DNA of 64,000 nucleotides from Companilactobacillus jidongensis (GCF_003946575.1 NZ_RHOP01000004.1:124001-188000); one strand, 5' to 3'. Positions 45,213 through 54,143 are shown, counted from the stretch's first letter. Numbers and translations: made by a program. Notes: generated by a model not told the origin, from the sequence alone.

Positions 45213-45413
45213 ATGATGATGTATCCGTATTTGAAATTAGGCCCTAGAGATGGAGTCATGTTAATTTCAGTTTTAATTATGTTAGTTTTAACACTAGTTT
45301 TTAAATGGTCGGTATGGGAATTTTTATTTTCTGCTGTTGCAATTATAATTGCGTTCTTAGCAGGACACATGAAGTCAAATGAGAAGAACGTGCTTACTTT
45401 CTTGAAAAAATAG
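45213..45413 (+). CDS. Small membrane protein, unknown function
   Basis: 66 residues with two membrane segments (about 15-32 and 35-52) and a basic C-terminus. AAAGGAAGTGA precedes an ATGATGATG start. No family recognised. It has an unusually long non-coding leader of up to 300 bp if the promoter at 44880 drives it, and a very strong terminator downstream. Confidence 0.6.
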   Translation: MMMYPYLKLGPRDGVMLISVLIMLVLTLVFKWSVWEFLFSAVAIIIAFLAGHMKSNEKNVLTFLKK

Positions 45414-45445
45414 TTTGAATTGGGACAGGATACCCTGAATTCGGC

Positions 45446-45580
45446 TCTTTCTCAAGTTTGGTTATAAAAGAACCCGTATGTGTATTTAATTTCAAATTCG
45501 TCAAAAAGAGACTGTCTTCCACTTGAAGTTATTTCAAGTGGAAGACAGTCTCTTTTTCTCATAACCAAAGTTGAGAAAGA
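45446..45580. repeat. Nested inverted repeat (20-bp arms) around a terminator
   Basis: TCTTTCTCAAGTTTGGTTAT (45446-45465) is repeated in inverted orientation at 45561-45580 with a single mismatch. A second, longer hairpin lies between the arms. The two can fold into one extended stem. Confidence 0.7.
45503..45557. terminator. Very long 25-bp perfect hairpin terminator
   Basis: Arms 45503-45527 and 45533-45557 are perfectly complementary with a 5-nt loop. Both ends are A/T runs, so it can terminate in both directions. Confidence 0.85.
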
Positions 45581-45607
45581 ACCTACATAGTAAACACGGG
45601 TGACTTT

Positions 45608-46411
45608 TTAGTTGTTATAAGTATCATTTATCGATTTGGTAAAGGTTGTTTCTGATGATAGGTCATTAGGATCAGAATTATTTCTTTGGTTTTCATTATT
45701 CAGAACATATTCTTTGGCACCAACATCTTTAACCCAAAGAGTGAATTGTTCAGCATTAGGACGATAGACTGTTTTACTCTTGATTTTGTTAACTCGCATA
45801 GCATTCGCAAAATCAGTACTATCATGGTCGTCATATTCAACATAGTTAATGTCTGTAATGATGCTCGACCCAATGGCCGGCAGTGGTGCATCAGTATCAT
45901 GGATATACAATTCTTCATCCGAATTTGGAACTACTGCAACGCCGTTATACTCCAAGTCATTCATTCCAAACAAATAGTCGCTAGACTTAGTTAAACCACC
46001 ATGCAATATAAGATCGACAGTTTTGCCTTCAAGACTTTTTTGACTACCTAACAGTACTGCATCAATTTTAATCGACGCCTTAGTGTATGCTTCATTGTGA
46101 ATATAAGATAACTGCTTGTAATTCACAACCGTTCCTTTAATTAACAAACTCTTGTAATCTTTGAACTCTTTAATACTACTGGGAAAAATATACGATGATG
46201 ACTCATCAATAGAGGTCACATCTATCTTCTTAGCTTTGGCCACCTCAGAATCCCATTTAGTCTTATTTTTGTCGATAGTCTGTTTCTGAACCTGTTGCAC
46301 TGACTCTTCCTTATCTTTAGCACTATCCTTATCTGAACTTTCAGTAGCCTGACAACCTGCTAAAAACAGTGCTGACATCCCTGTTACAAGAAAAATTACC
46401 ATCTGCTTCAT
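45608..46411 (-). CDS. Lipoprotein, unknown function (paralogue of 42753-43526)
   Basis: 267 residues with signal peptide and lipobox LAGC, followed by a charged Ser/Asp/Lys linker. The globular part (LLIKGTVVNYKQLSY, KASIKIDAVLLGSQ, APLPAIGSSIITDINY, LWVKDVGAKEYVLNNEN) is homologous to the lipoprotein at 42753-43526, including the position of PLP-IGS-IIT. Family function unknown. It is single, followed by a terminator hairpin. Confidence 0.75.
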   Translation of the reverse strand: MKQMVIFLVTGMSALFLAGCQATESSDKDSAKDKEESVQQVQKQTIDKNKTKWDSEVAKAKKIDVTSIDESSSYIFPSSIKEFKDYKSLLIKGTVVNYKQLSYIHNEAYTKASIKIDAVLLGSQKSLEGKTVDLILHGGLTKSSDYLFGMNDLEYNGVAVVPNSDEELYIHDTDAPLPAIGSSIITDINYVEYDDHDSTDFANAMRVNKIKSKTVYRPNAEQFTLWVKDVGAKEYVLNNENQRNNSDPNDLSSETTFTKSINDTYNN

Positions 46412-46510
46412 AATCGTTGACCTTTCCGGTTATGTTTACTCTCATCATAGCATGACTGACAATTTCATCACTATTTAGATTCAATATAACCAAATACAAT
46501 TATGACAATA

Positions 46511-46540
46511 AAAAAGGCTAAGACATTTCTGTCCAAGCCC
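46511..46540 (-). terminator. Intrinsic terminator
   Basis: GGCT-tg-GACA / TGTC-tt-AGCC hairpin on the minus strand followed by TTTTTT, after the four-helix membrane gene. Confidence 0.7.
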
Positions 46541-46557
46541 ATAACGCCGTTATAATA

Positions 46558-47016
46558 TTATAGTGAAGAAACCACAAAACAAATTGCTGTCCAAACACTT
46601 ATCTTAATCTTACTATTTTGGGAAACATCTAATTCTTTCCAATTAGTCCAGGCAATTAAGCCATTTCCAATTAAACCAATTACTATCTTGATCCAAACAT
46701 TAAGTGACTTACCGGTAATTAAACCCGCGATAATAGCTAACAATGATGCCACTGTTAATCCGATCACGATATTCACAAAAATCACCTTTTGAAATCCAGT
46801 TTCGTTATTGTTCAATACTAAGTACATAACGCCGTAGTAAATCGCAAAGCTAAAAATAATCGTTACAGCATACATTCCTAATTCTAGTGCTTTGCCCATC
46901 GCTGGAGCACCGCCAATTTTTTGATTAGACAAGAACATTTGTATCAATTCCATGAATGCCAAAATCAAAAACATTGCAAACAAGGTCCAGCCATCTAATT
47001 TGTATAATTTTTTCAT
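46558..47016 (-). CDS. Membrane protein, unknown function, in the efflux operon
   Basis: 152 residues with four predicted membrane segments and few charged residues. AAAGGGG precedes the ATG. It follows the MacB-like permease by 22 bp and probably belongs to the same transcript; small membrane genes in this position sometimes serve as accessory or immunity factors of YknXYZ-like systems (YknW-type role), but sequence similarity is not evident to me. Confidence 0.65.
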   Translation of the reverse strand: MKKLYKLDGWTLFAMFLILAFMELIQMFLSNQKIGGAPAMGKALELGMYAVTIIFSFAIYYGVMYLVLNNNETGFQKVIFVNIVIGLTVASLLAIIAGLITGKSLNVWIKIVIGLIGNGLIAWTNWKELDVSQNSKIKISVWTAICFVVSSL

Positions 47017-47038
47017 ATTAATCCCCTTTTTAAGCTAA

Positions 47039-48196
47039 CTATTCTTCCTTCAGTAATCCAACCAGTGGTGACTGTGCAGCTTTATTAGATGGAATGAATC
47101 CGAAGATCAATCCAACTGCGGTCGAAACTGACAAGGAAATAGCTAATGAATATCCGGTAACAATCGCCTTGAATGGTAAGAAGGCATTGATGATGGCCAC
47201 CAGTACATAACCGAATATAATACCGATCAACCCACCGATGACACAAAGTACCACACTCTCTATCAAAAACTGACTGCGAATATCATTGGATGTTGCACCA
47301 AAGGCACGACGAATGCCGATTTCTTTGCGTCGTTCTGAGACAGTGATATACATTACATTCATAACACCGATACCAGCAATCAATAGTGAGATCCCGGCAA
47401 CTAAGGCCACGAAGTAAGTAATGTAGTTCATCATCTTGGTAAAGGTCTTACTGATCTGGTCTGGATTAGAAACAGAGTAACTACCCATTTGCTTATCCTC
47501 ACCAAACTTCTTCATCTGTTTAACTGCGCGTTTACCAACGGCCTTTTTATTAACATTTGGTTGTACGTAAATACGCGCAATATTTTTTGTGATTTGATTA
47601 GCGAATAATTGTTTGAAGACATCCTTCGAAACATATATATCAGGACGATAATTAAAATCACTGACCTTATATATTCCACGAACAATGAAGACATTTCCCT
47701 CTATAATAAGAGGTTTGTTCAATGCTGATTCACCCTTAAAAATTCTTGACGCTAAATCATGTGAAATAAAAATATTACTCATATCTGACTTATCGATCGT
47801 CGTTCCTACGCCCTTGTACAACTTCAAATGTTTGGGCGCTTTATTCAAGTCAGTTGATTCCTGTTTAGTTTTATATTGAATCTTGGCAGTAGCAGCAGTA
47901 TTGCTACTATCTAGCTTGACGTGGCCAACACCAGATACACGTTCCAAAGTACTAATGTCATTTTTGGTGAAGCCACTCGTTACATCATCATATGACGATG
48001 CTTCAAAACTAATCGTGACACGTCCTTTGTCATTGTGCGTTCCCATCCCTTTTGTCATCGTCTTAGTGAAGCCATCACCGACAGCTAAGATAGCAATAAC
48101 ACAGGCAATTCCAATAATAATTCCTAACATAGTTAAGAAATTACGATTTTTATTTTTACCAATCGACTTGAATGCAATCATAATTTTATCAATCAT
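47039..48196 (-). CDS. MacB/YknZ-like ABC permease
   Basis: About 385 residues. An N-terminal membrane segment (NFLTMLGIIIGIACVIAILAVG) is followed by a large extracytoplasmic MacB domain (about 45-255) and three C-terminal segments of the FtsX fold (SERRKEIGIRRAFGAT linker). This is the YknZ/MacB class, acting with an ATPase and an adaptor to expel peptides or drugs. The start at 48196 overlaps the ATPase stop codon by 8 bp; an earlier in-frame extension lies inside the ATPase gene and is not real. Confidence 0.9.
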   Translation of the reverse strand: MIDKIMIAFKSIGKNKNRNFLTMLGIIIGIACVIAILAVGDGFTKTMTKGMGTHNDKGRVTISFEASSYDDVTSGFTKNDISTLERVSGVGHVKLDSSNTAATAKIQYKTKQESTDLNKAPKHLKLYKGVGTTIDKSDMSNIFISHDLASRIFKGESALNKPLIIEGNVFIVRGIYKVSDFNYRPDIYVSKDVFKQLFANQITKNIARIYVQPNVNKKAVGKRAVKQMKKFGEDKQMGSYSVSNPDQISKTFTKMMNYITYFVALVAGISLLIAGIGVMNVMYITVSERRKEIGIRRAFGATSNDIRSQFLIESVVLCVIGGLIGIIFGYVLVAIINAFLPFKAIVTGYSLAISLSVSTAVGLIFGFIPSNKAAQSPLVGLLKEE

Positions 48197-48866
48197 TCTT
48201 AAACACATCCTTTGCGTCATGATATAGTTTTCCATCACGAATATAGACCGTACGCATGGCGTATTGAGCAACCTCTTCATCATGAGTAACCATGATGATC
48301 GTCGTGCCAGCTTGATTCAGCTTAGTGAAAATATCCATAATTTCTTTACTAGTCTTAGTATCCAAAGCCCCTGTTGGTTCGTCCGCAATAATCAGCTTAG
48401 GACGATTAACAATTGCACGAGCAATGGCTACACGTTGTTGCTGTCCACCAGATAATTCTGAGGGACGGCTTTTTTCTTTACCAGCCAATCCAACTTGTTC
48501 GATTACAGCTTCAACACGTTCAAGCTTGTTATGCTGTTCTGTCTTACTATATACCAACGGTATTTCAATATTTTCATAAACATTATAAGTCGTTAGTAAT
48601 TTGAAATTCTGAAAAACAAATCCTAGTTGATCCCCACGAATACGGGATAAAAAGTTATCAGAAGTATCTTTGTAACTCTTATCATTTAATAAATATTCAC
48701 CCGTATAATCTTGATCCAAAAGTCCCAGAATATTGATCAAAGTCGACTTACCCGAACCAGATGGTCCCATGATAGCCAAGAACTCTCCATCCGCAACTTC
48801 CAAGTCAATATCTTGTAAAACTTTAAATTGGCCGTATGACTTTCCCACGTTACTTATCTTTAACAT
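48189..48866 (-). CDS. MacB/LolD-type ABC ATPase (YknY-like)
   Basis: 225 residues. Walker [10 protein letters not shown] is near residue 37, signature [14 protein letters not shown] near 138, Walker [14 protein letters not shown] near 158 and switch [11 protein letters not shown] near 192. The ADEPTGALD form is typical of the LolD/MacB/Bce group. It lies 12 bp downstream of the adaptor and overlaps the permease, so a three-gene complex is encoded. Confidence 0.92.
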   Translation of the reverse strand: MLKISNVGKSYGQFKVLQDIDLEVADGEFLAIMGPSGSGKSTLINILGLLDQDYTGEYLLNDKSYKDTSDNFLSRIRGDQLGFVFQNFKLLTTYNVYENIEIPLVYSKTEQHNKLERVEAVIEQVGLAGKEKSRPSELSGGQQQRVAIARAIVNRPKLIIADEPTGALDTKTSKEIMDIFTKLNQAGTTIIMVTHDEEVAQYAMRTVYIRDGKLYHDAKDVFKND

Positions 48867-48878
48867 GAAATCACCGCC

Positions 48879-49787
48879 CTAGAACAAGACCAGCTTATCG
48901 CCAGCCTTGATTCCTTTTTTGACGTAATACTTGTTATCATACTTAGTTAGGTCAAGTACACGACGTTGCTTCTTGTTATTCTTGACAACATAAACCGTAT
49001 CATCTGACTTAATGGCAGCCTTAGGAATCTTGAAACCACGAGTTGCATTTTGAATCTGGACATGCATTCCGTAAGTCAAAGTTTCATCAGTACTTACTTG
49101 GAAATGATAGTAAGAAACCGCACCATTGTTATATGGAATCTTGTCCTTAGAACTATAAGTACCATCGATCTTGTCACCATTATTCTTGATAACTGTCACT
49201 GATTTGCCAGTTTGAATCTTATCAAGTGAGAATTCATTGACGTTACCTTCAATGATTGGTGTACCGTAAACAAAACTACGGCCTTCACTGTCTTTGAAGT
49301 AAGTTCCAGCAGTTGGTGCTAAAACCGTCCGACTTTGTTCTTTAGTTAATTTATTTAACTTATCTTGAGCGTCACCCAAGGCCTCTTGCTCCTTGGCTAA
49401 TTCAATTTGATAATCAGTATTCTTATCAGTTATTGTATTCAATTGTTGTATCGCTAATTGAGCTTGTCTGATTTCTAAATTAGCTGAAGCAATCTCGCTA
49501 GACATGTCTCGATAGAATGTGAAGAGAACTTGTCCTTTGATCACCTCTTCGCCATTTCTGACATTTGATGATGCAAGTGTTTCATCGTCAGTTTTTGGTT
49601 CGTCACTGACGGCGTGTTTTTGGTCTGCTTGAACAACCCCTGTGAAGTTATCAGTTTGTTCTGCTTTTACCATGTAAGTGTTGTATTTATCTGCTTGGTC
49701 ATCATTACCTTTGCCAAGAATAACGGCCAAAGCAACAATTGCCATAACGATGGCAATTCCCCAAATTGTTAGTTTGATCTTTTTCAT
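48879..49787 (-). CDS. HlyD-like efflux adaptor (YknX-like)
   Basis: 302 residues with an N-terminal membrane anchor, a lipoyl-like half motif (GVVQADQKHAVSDEPKT and later VLAPTAGTYFKDSE), a coiled-coil hairpin (about 105-150) and beta-barrel domains. This is the membrane fusion protein of a Gram-positive MacAB-like exporter. It is the first gene of the operon, with an inverted-repeat operator about 93 bp upstream. Confidence 0.88.
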   Translation of the reverse strand: MKKIKLTIWGIAIVMAIVALAVILGKGNDDQADKYNTYMVKAEQTDNFTGVVQADQKHAVSDEPKTDDETLASSNVRNGEEVIKGQVLFTFYRDMSSEIASANLEIRQAQLAIQQLNTITDKNTDYQIELAKEQEALGDAQDKLNKLTKEQSRTVLAPTAGTYFKDSEGRSFVYGTPIIEGNVNEFSLDKIQTGKSVTVIKNNGDKIDGTYSSKDKIPYNNGAVSYYHFQVSTDETLTYGMHVQIQNATRGFKIPKAAIKSDDTVYVVKNNKKQRRVLDLTKYDNKYYVKKGIKAGDKLVLF

Positions 49788-49879
49788 ATTTCCTCCCTAT
49801 TTTCAAAAAGACTTGTTCCATTATACATTTAATTTTACCTAATAAATATACTGTTTTAGTGGGATTAGAGTAACGTAAT

Positions 49880-49895
49880 CTTACATTTTTGTAAG
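49880..49895. promoter_or_regulatory. Inverted-repeat operator, BceR-like
   Basis: CTTACATTTTTGTAAG contains TTACA-N4-TGTAA, the arrangement I recall for BceR-type response regulators. A similar copy precedes the BceAB-like operon at 58234. Confidence 0.6.
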
Positions 49896-49909
49896 GTCAA
49901 AAAAGGCAA

Positions 49910-49959
49910 AAAAATATCTCATAATATTTACTTTTTTCAGTAATTATTATGAGATATTT
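49910..49959 (-). terminator. Intrinsic terminator after the NhaC-family gene
   Basis: AAATATCTCATAATA pairs with its complement across a loop of about 6 nt plus a bulge; T run on the minus strand. Confidence 0.8.
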
Positions 49960-49977
49960 CTGAAAACCACTAATTTA

Positions 49978-51390
49978 TTATGCAGTTATTGCATCGTCAT
50001 TGTCAGCTGTTTTGCTAGTTTTATCCAGACGTTTCAATCCGATACCAGTGAAACCACTAATAATAGAGAGAATTGGTGATAGTAAACTGAAGAAACAGAA
50101 TGGTAAGAAGGCTAATGTTGAAACACCTAGTGTATTGGCTGCGAATGCTCCGGCAACACCCCATGGAATCAAGTAGTTGATAACTGTCCCACCATCTTCA
50201 AGTACCCGGCTAAGAGCTAAATTATCGAGACCACGTTTGTTAAAGGTTGATTTGAAAGCTTTACCAGGCAAGATAACTGATAAGTATTGCTCACCGACAA
50301 AAATATTAACACCGATACCTGAAAGAATAGTTGCTGTAACGACTGAACCTGGAGTCTTAAGTCTTGCAGCGAGTGGTGTCATGGCTGTTTGAATAACATC
50401 AAACTTCATTAACAGGCCACCTAATGAAAGGGTTAAGAAAATCAATGAAACTGTACCCATCATCGAGGTGATACCACCACGAGTAAGCAAAGCGTCAACC
50501 GCTGAATTACCAGACTTAGAAACAAAACCGTTTTCGATGAAACCTGCGACATCCTTAATCTGTGTACTTGGTTTTTGAATGAAGATCATACCGACCGTAA
50601 CGGTAATATTCAAGATCAAAGTTGCAATGGCAGGAACCTTGGAGATAGCACATACGAACAATAGTGCAACTGGTAAAATAGCCCACCAAGAGATAACAAA
50701 GTTGCTATTCAAAACATTCAAAGTTGTATTGATATTTCCTAAACTAGCATTAGAAGAACCGTTATTACCAAGAATAGCGTAGAGGATAAGAGAAATAACA
50801 AAAGCTGGAATTGTCGTCCACATCAAGTTCTTAATATGAGCGAACAAGTCATCTTCAGCAATCGCAGAAGCTAAGTTAGTTGAATCTGAAAGTGGTGATG
50901 TCTTATCTCCAAAAATTGCTCCTGAGATAATTGCTCCAGCAACCAACGCTGGATTAGCACCGATAGTTGTTCCCATACCGAATAATGCGATACCCAAAGT
51001 AGAAATAATTGTGAAGGCACTACCGACAGAAGTTCCGATAATTGCACAAACGATGAAAACTGAAGGAACGAACCACTGAACTGAAATCATATGGAATCCG
51101 GCAACCATCATTGATGGAATGATTCCGGCGGCGATCCAAGTACCAATCAATGCACCAATCAGAATAAAAATAAAAATTGGTACGATACCGTTCTTGACCC
51201 CATCAATAATTCCAGCATGGATATCATCCCAACTAGCCCCGCGAACTTTGGACCAAAGGACTAATAATCCAATTACCACTAGAACTGGTGTCTGTGGTGA
51301 TAATCCAAATTTGATAACGCTGAATCCTAAAACTACTAACATTACAATTAAAATTGAAATTGCCTCTCTGAAGCTGACCTTGTTTTCCAT
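49978..51390 (-). CDS. NhaC-family antiporter, probably an amino acid transporter
   Basis: 470 residues with about 11 membrane segments, Na+/H+ antiporter NhaC superfamily. Conserved blocks include AAGIIPSMMVAGFHMI, SAFTIISTLGIALFGMG, GAIFGDKTSPLSDSTNLAS and the C-terminal EDGGTVINYLIPWGVAG. Its leader is a T-box with a probable Tyr specifier, so the physiological cargo is likely an aromatic amino acid rather than only sodium. GGGAGATTAATT precedes the ATG. Predicted tyrosine transporters of this family have been proposed before on the same basis (YheL-type). Confidence 0.85.
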   Translation of the reverse strand: MENKVSFREAISILIVMLVVLGFSVIKFGLSPQTPVLVVIGLLVLWSKVRGASWDDIHAGIIDGVKNGIVPIFIFILIGALIGTWIAAGIIPSMMVAGFHMISVQWFVPSVFIVCAIIGTSVGSAFTIISTLGIALFGMGTTIGANPALVAGAIISGAIFGDKTSPLSDSTNLASAIAEDDLFAHIKNLMWTTIPAFVISLILYAILGNNGSSNASLGNINTTLNVLNSNFVISWWAILPVALLFVCAISKVPAIATLILNITVTVGMIFIQKPSTQIKDVAGFIENGFVSKSGNSAVDALLTRGGITSMMGTVSLIFLTLSLGGLLMKFDVIQTAMTPLAARLKTPGSVVTATILSGIGVNIFVGEQYLSVILPGKAFKSTFNKRGLDNLALSRVLEDGGTVINYLIPWGVAGAFAANTLGVSTLAFLPFCFFSLLSPILSIISGFTGIGLKRLDKTSKTADNDDAITA

Positions 51391-51420
51391 AATTAATCTC
51401 CCTTTCCAAACCCTAGATAC

Positions 51421-51664
51421 AAAAAAAGTCGTTCCTATTGCTTACGCAACAGGGACGACTAATAACCGTGGTACCACCCAGATTGAGAATATAAAATATT
51501 CTCCACTCTCGAGAAGTAACGGTCCTCTTTACCCGCTTGGAAAAACCAAGTCATGTCCGGTATTTCATGACGTACACCCTGACCGGTTCGCATTAACCAC
51601 CGGCTTTCTTACACACAGATGCAGTATTACTTGCTTCAGACACTTATATTTGTTTATTTGATTG
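51421..51664 (-). promoter_or_regulatory. T-box riboswitch leader, probable Tyr specifier
   Basis: The minus strand has the T-box core GGGTGGTACCACGG (51466-51480) and a terminator GTCGTCCCTGTTGC/GCAATAGGAACGAC followed by seven Ts (51421-51459). Stem I can be traced: AAGT-GTCTG pairs with CGGAC-ATG-ACTT, an AGTA S-turn is on the 5' side, and CCGGT...ACCGG lies at the tip. TAC (51560-51562), immediately before the CGGAC strand, is the best specifier candidate (Tyr). Confidence 0.88.
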
Positions 51665-51670
51665 ACTTGA

Positions 51671-51699
51671 ATATTATCAGTAATTAAATTATAAGTCAA
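51671..51699 (-). promoter_or_regulatory. Promoter of the T-box transcript
   Basis: On the minus strand TTGACT, exactly 17 bp, TAATAT. An oppositely directed TTGACT-N17-TAAATT overlaps on the plus strand (51662-51690) and could drive the structured element to the right. Confidence 0.7.
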
Positions 51700-51727
51700 G
51701 AGATCTCTCTAATGTTTTTCTAATTTA

Positions 51728-51949
51728 TTGCCGCTTCCGGTTCCGAGATATTTTACCTGCCGTGGGGAACGGTCCCAGCCTAAAGTGCGGTCTGGGACCT
51801 CGACTTTAAGCTTTGCTTCGCAAATCTTAAAGCTCGTCCTGTGGCTTACACCACTTTCACGGCTGGTAAAAATCTCTCCACCTCCAGCTAAGTACCATCA
51901 CTAACTATTTTAATACCAACTGATCACTTTCAACCGGAGGCGGCAAACA
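51728..51949. repeat. Large multibranched inverted-repeat element or ncRNA
   Basis: Outer arms TTGCCGCTTCCGGTT and AACCGGAGGCGGCAA pair at 14 of 15 positions. Within them a 19-bp arm (GAGATATTTTACC-GCCGTG with CACGGC-GGTAAAAATCTC) encloses hairpins GGTCCCAG/CTGGGACC, CTTTAAG/CTTAAAG and GTGG/CCAC. A terminator follows at 51970. It is either a dispersed intergenic repeat or a structured RNA; there is no open reading frame. Confidence 0.7.
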
Positions 51950-51962
51950 ACAAACAACCCCA

Positions 51963-51994
51963 CAAAAAAAGAATGCTTGCGCATTCTAATTTTT
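51963..51994. terminator. Bidirectional intrinsic terminator
   Basis: AGAATGC/GCATTCT with a 4-nt loop, A run to the left and T run to the right. Serves the amino acid importer operon and possibly a plus-strand RNA. Confidence 0.85.
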
Positions 51995-52648
51995 TTAAGC
52001 CATTCGCCTGTCAATAACCTTAGATAACAACGATAAAGCATAACAAACGACAAAGTACATTATAGCCATCGCAACAAAGACTGGGATAATGTAATTAGGA
52101 TCTTGACCATAAACAACCTGACCATGTTGCATCAACTCTGGCACAACGATAATCGTTGCCAATGAAGTATCCTTGATCAATGAAATAAATTGACTAACCA
52201 AAGCTGGAATCATTTTTTTGTATGCTTGCGGTAAAACTACGTGCCACATAGCCTGTCCCATTTTCATACCCATCGCACGGGATGCTTCCATCTGACCAAT
52301 ATCGACCGCCAAAATACCAGATCTGATTATTTCAGCAATCATTGTCGATTCAAAAACCGTCATCGCCAGAATTGCTGCTGGTATTGTATCCGGCTTAAAC
52401 CCAAATGCAGGCAATCCAAAATACGTAAAGAAGATAATCAAAAGTAATGGTAAATTACGAATAACATCGATTATGTAACCAATGATCCTCGAAAAGTACG
52501 GAATCTTAGCATATCGTATGATTCCTAAAACTGATCCAATAATAAAACTCAATATTACTGATATAACTGAGATCAATATCGTAATCCATAGCCCTTGGAG
52601 CAGGAATCGTATATTGATCCATGAATAAGCGTCTATCCAATTTTGCAT
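51995..52648 (-). CDS. Polar amino acid ABC importer permease (copy 2)
   Basis: 217 residues with five membrane segments, HisM/GlnP family. The EAA loop MEASRAMGMKMGQAMWHVVLPQA lies near residue 125. It is 12 bp downstream of a second permease, and the two probably form a heterodimer. The arrangement ATPase, binding protein, permease, permease is typical of glutamine or glutamate importers. Confidence 0.9.
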   Translation of the reverse strand: MQNWIDAYSWINIRFLLQGLWITILISVISVILSFIIGSVLGIIRYAKIPYFSRIIGYIIDVIRNLPLLLIIFFTYFGLPAFGFKPDTIPAAILAMTVFESTMIAEIIRSGILAVDIGQMEASRAMGMKMGQAMWHVVLPQAYKKMIPALVSQFISLIKDTSLATIIVVPELMQHGQVVYGQDPNYIIPVFVAMAIMYFVVCYALSLLSKVIDRRMA

Positions 52649-52660
52649 AACGGCCCCCTC

Positions 52661-53299
52661 CTAAGCTAATTTTCTTTCTAGATGTTGCATGTAATAACTG
52701 ATCGGCAATGTAATAACTAAGTAGAATAAACCGACAACAACATATGTATTTACAGTATCAAAAGTTTGTGATGCAATCATATTCCCTTGGTACATCAAAT
52801 CAAATCCAGCAACGAAGGCTAGAACTGATGAATTCTTAACCAAGTTAACAAATTGATTCCCTAGTGGTGGAATAACTAATTTGAAAGCTTGTGGCAAAAC
52901 AACATTCTTCATTGCTTGCCAAAAACTCATACCTTGAGCACGAGCCGCTTCCATTTGACCACTATCAACTGAATTGATACCAGCACGAACTGTTTCAGCG
53001 ATAAAGGCTGAGGTATAGATTGTCAGTCCGATTGTTCCAGCTGTGAATCCATTGACCTTCACGACATACAACGGAATTACCAAGTAGAAAAACATCGTAA
53101 TAACTAATAAAGGAATATTACGGAATATTTCGACATAGATATTACCGATCACACGAGCTGTTTTACTTGGCATAACTTCCAAGATGGCAAACAATGAACC
53201 AATAATCAAACTGAAGAACAGTGCCAAGACACTGGATAGAACGGTCCAACCGAATCCAGAAATAAACGCTGACCAATTATCTGTTAGTAGTTTTATCAT
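52661..53299 (-). CDS. Polar amino acid ABC importer permease (copy 1)
   Basis: 212 residues with five membrane segments and the EAA loop MEAARAQGMSFWQAMKNVVLPQA near 118. The ATG overlaps the stop of the binding-protein gene (ATGA). Same family as the next gene, with about one third identity by eye. Confidence 0.9.
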   Translation of the reverse strand: MIKLLTDNWSAFISGFGWTVLSSVLALFFSLIIGSLFAILEVMPSKTARVIGNIYVEIFRNIPLLVITMFFYLVIPLYVVKVNGFTAGTIGLTIYTSAFIAETVRAGINSVDSGQMEAARAQGMSFWQAMKNVVLPQAFKLVIPPLGNQFVNLVKNSSVLAFVAGFDLMYQGNMIASQTFDTVNTYVVVGLFYLVITLPISYYMQHLERKLA

Positions 53300-54126
53300 T
53301 TTCTTAGCACCTCCTTATAGTTGAATCCCGGAACATTACCAAACCACTTCATAATAAGCTTATTGTAAGTTCCATCTGTTTGAACTTCTTTTAAGGCCTT
53401 ATTTACAGATTTCTTGAAGTCTCCCTGCCCTTTATTGATACCAATACCATAAGGTTCAGTTGTGAAGGCCTTACCTGTTAATTCATATCCAGGATTATTA
53501 ACGGCCATACCAGCCAAAATAACATTATCAGTCGTCAACGCATCTCCTTGACCTGACTTCAATGCTGTCAATGCTTGCGCATAATCAGGCAATTGAAGAA
53601 CTTGTGCCTTTGGAGCAAACTTCTTAACATTTTGAACTGAGTTTGAACCAACAACACCGATAATTGTCTTACCGTTCAAATCTTGAACTTTTTTAACTGA
53701 AGAACCATCTTTGACTAGAATCGATTGTCCAGCATCAAAATACGAATTAGAAAAATCGATCGTCTTCTTACGATCTGGCGTTATGGTCATCGTAGCGATG
53801 ATAGCGTCAATGTTTCCGTTCTTTAATAGCGGAATACGTGACTGTGATGTAACGGTAACAAATTTAGCTTTTGCATCTTTGCCAAGCATTTTCTTAGTCA
53901 AAGCCTTAGCCAAATCTACTTCAAATCCTTTTTCTTTACCATCTTTAACATCAGTCAATCCAAGTAGTTTAGTATCCGCCTTAACACCCCATGTAATGGT
54001 CTTAGATTTTTTGTCATTTTCCAAAACATTTTGTGAAGACAAAGACTGTGAACCACAGCCTGTCAGAGTCAGCACTAGGAGCAAAGACGTGATTAGCAGT
54101 GTTAAATATTTAAACTTCTTTTTCAT
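53296..54126 (-). CDS. Amino acid-binding lipoprotein (GlnH-like)
   Basis: 276 residues with lipobox LTGC. The family-3 binding fold shows GFEVDLAKALTKKML, the ligand-contacting RIPLLKNGNIDAIIATMTITPDR and GTYNKLIMKWFG near the end. The arginine that binds the substrate carboxylate is in DRKKTIDFS. Specificity for glutamine, glutamate or aspartate is likely but not fixed by sequence. Translationally coupled to the permease. Confidence 0.9.
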   Translation of the reverse strand: MKKKFKYLTLLITSLLLVLTLTGCGSQSLSSQNVLENDKKSKTITWGVKADTKLLGLTDVKDGKEKGFEVDLAKALTKKMLGKDAKAKFVTVTSQSRIPLLKNGNIDAIIATMTITPDRKKTIDFSNSYFDAGQSILVKDGSSVKKVQDLNGKTIIGVVGSNSVQNVKKFAPKAQVLQLPDYAQALTALKSGQGDALTTDNVILAGMAVNNPGYELTGKAFTTEPYGIGINKGQGDFKKSVNKALKEVQTDGTYNKLIMKWFGNVPGFNYKEVLRK

Positions 54127-54143
54127 ATCAAATACCCCCTATT

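Noticed and set aside
47883-48227. 114-residue open frame on the plus strand
   Set aside because: Antisense shadow of the MacB-like permease gene; no ribosome binding site.
51119-51661. 180-residue open frame on the plus strand
   Set aside because: It is the antisense of the NhaC-family gene and its T-box leader, and lacks a ribosome binding site.
51728-51949. 6S RNA
   Set aside because: Several branched hairpins instead of one long rod with a central bubble.
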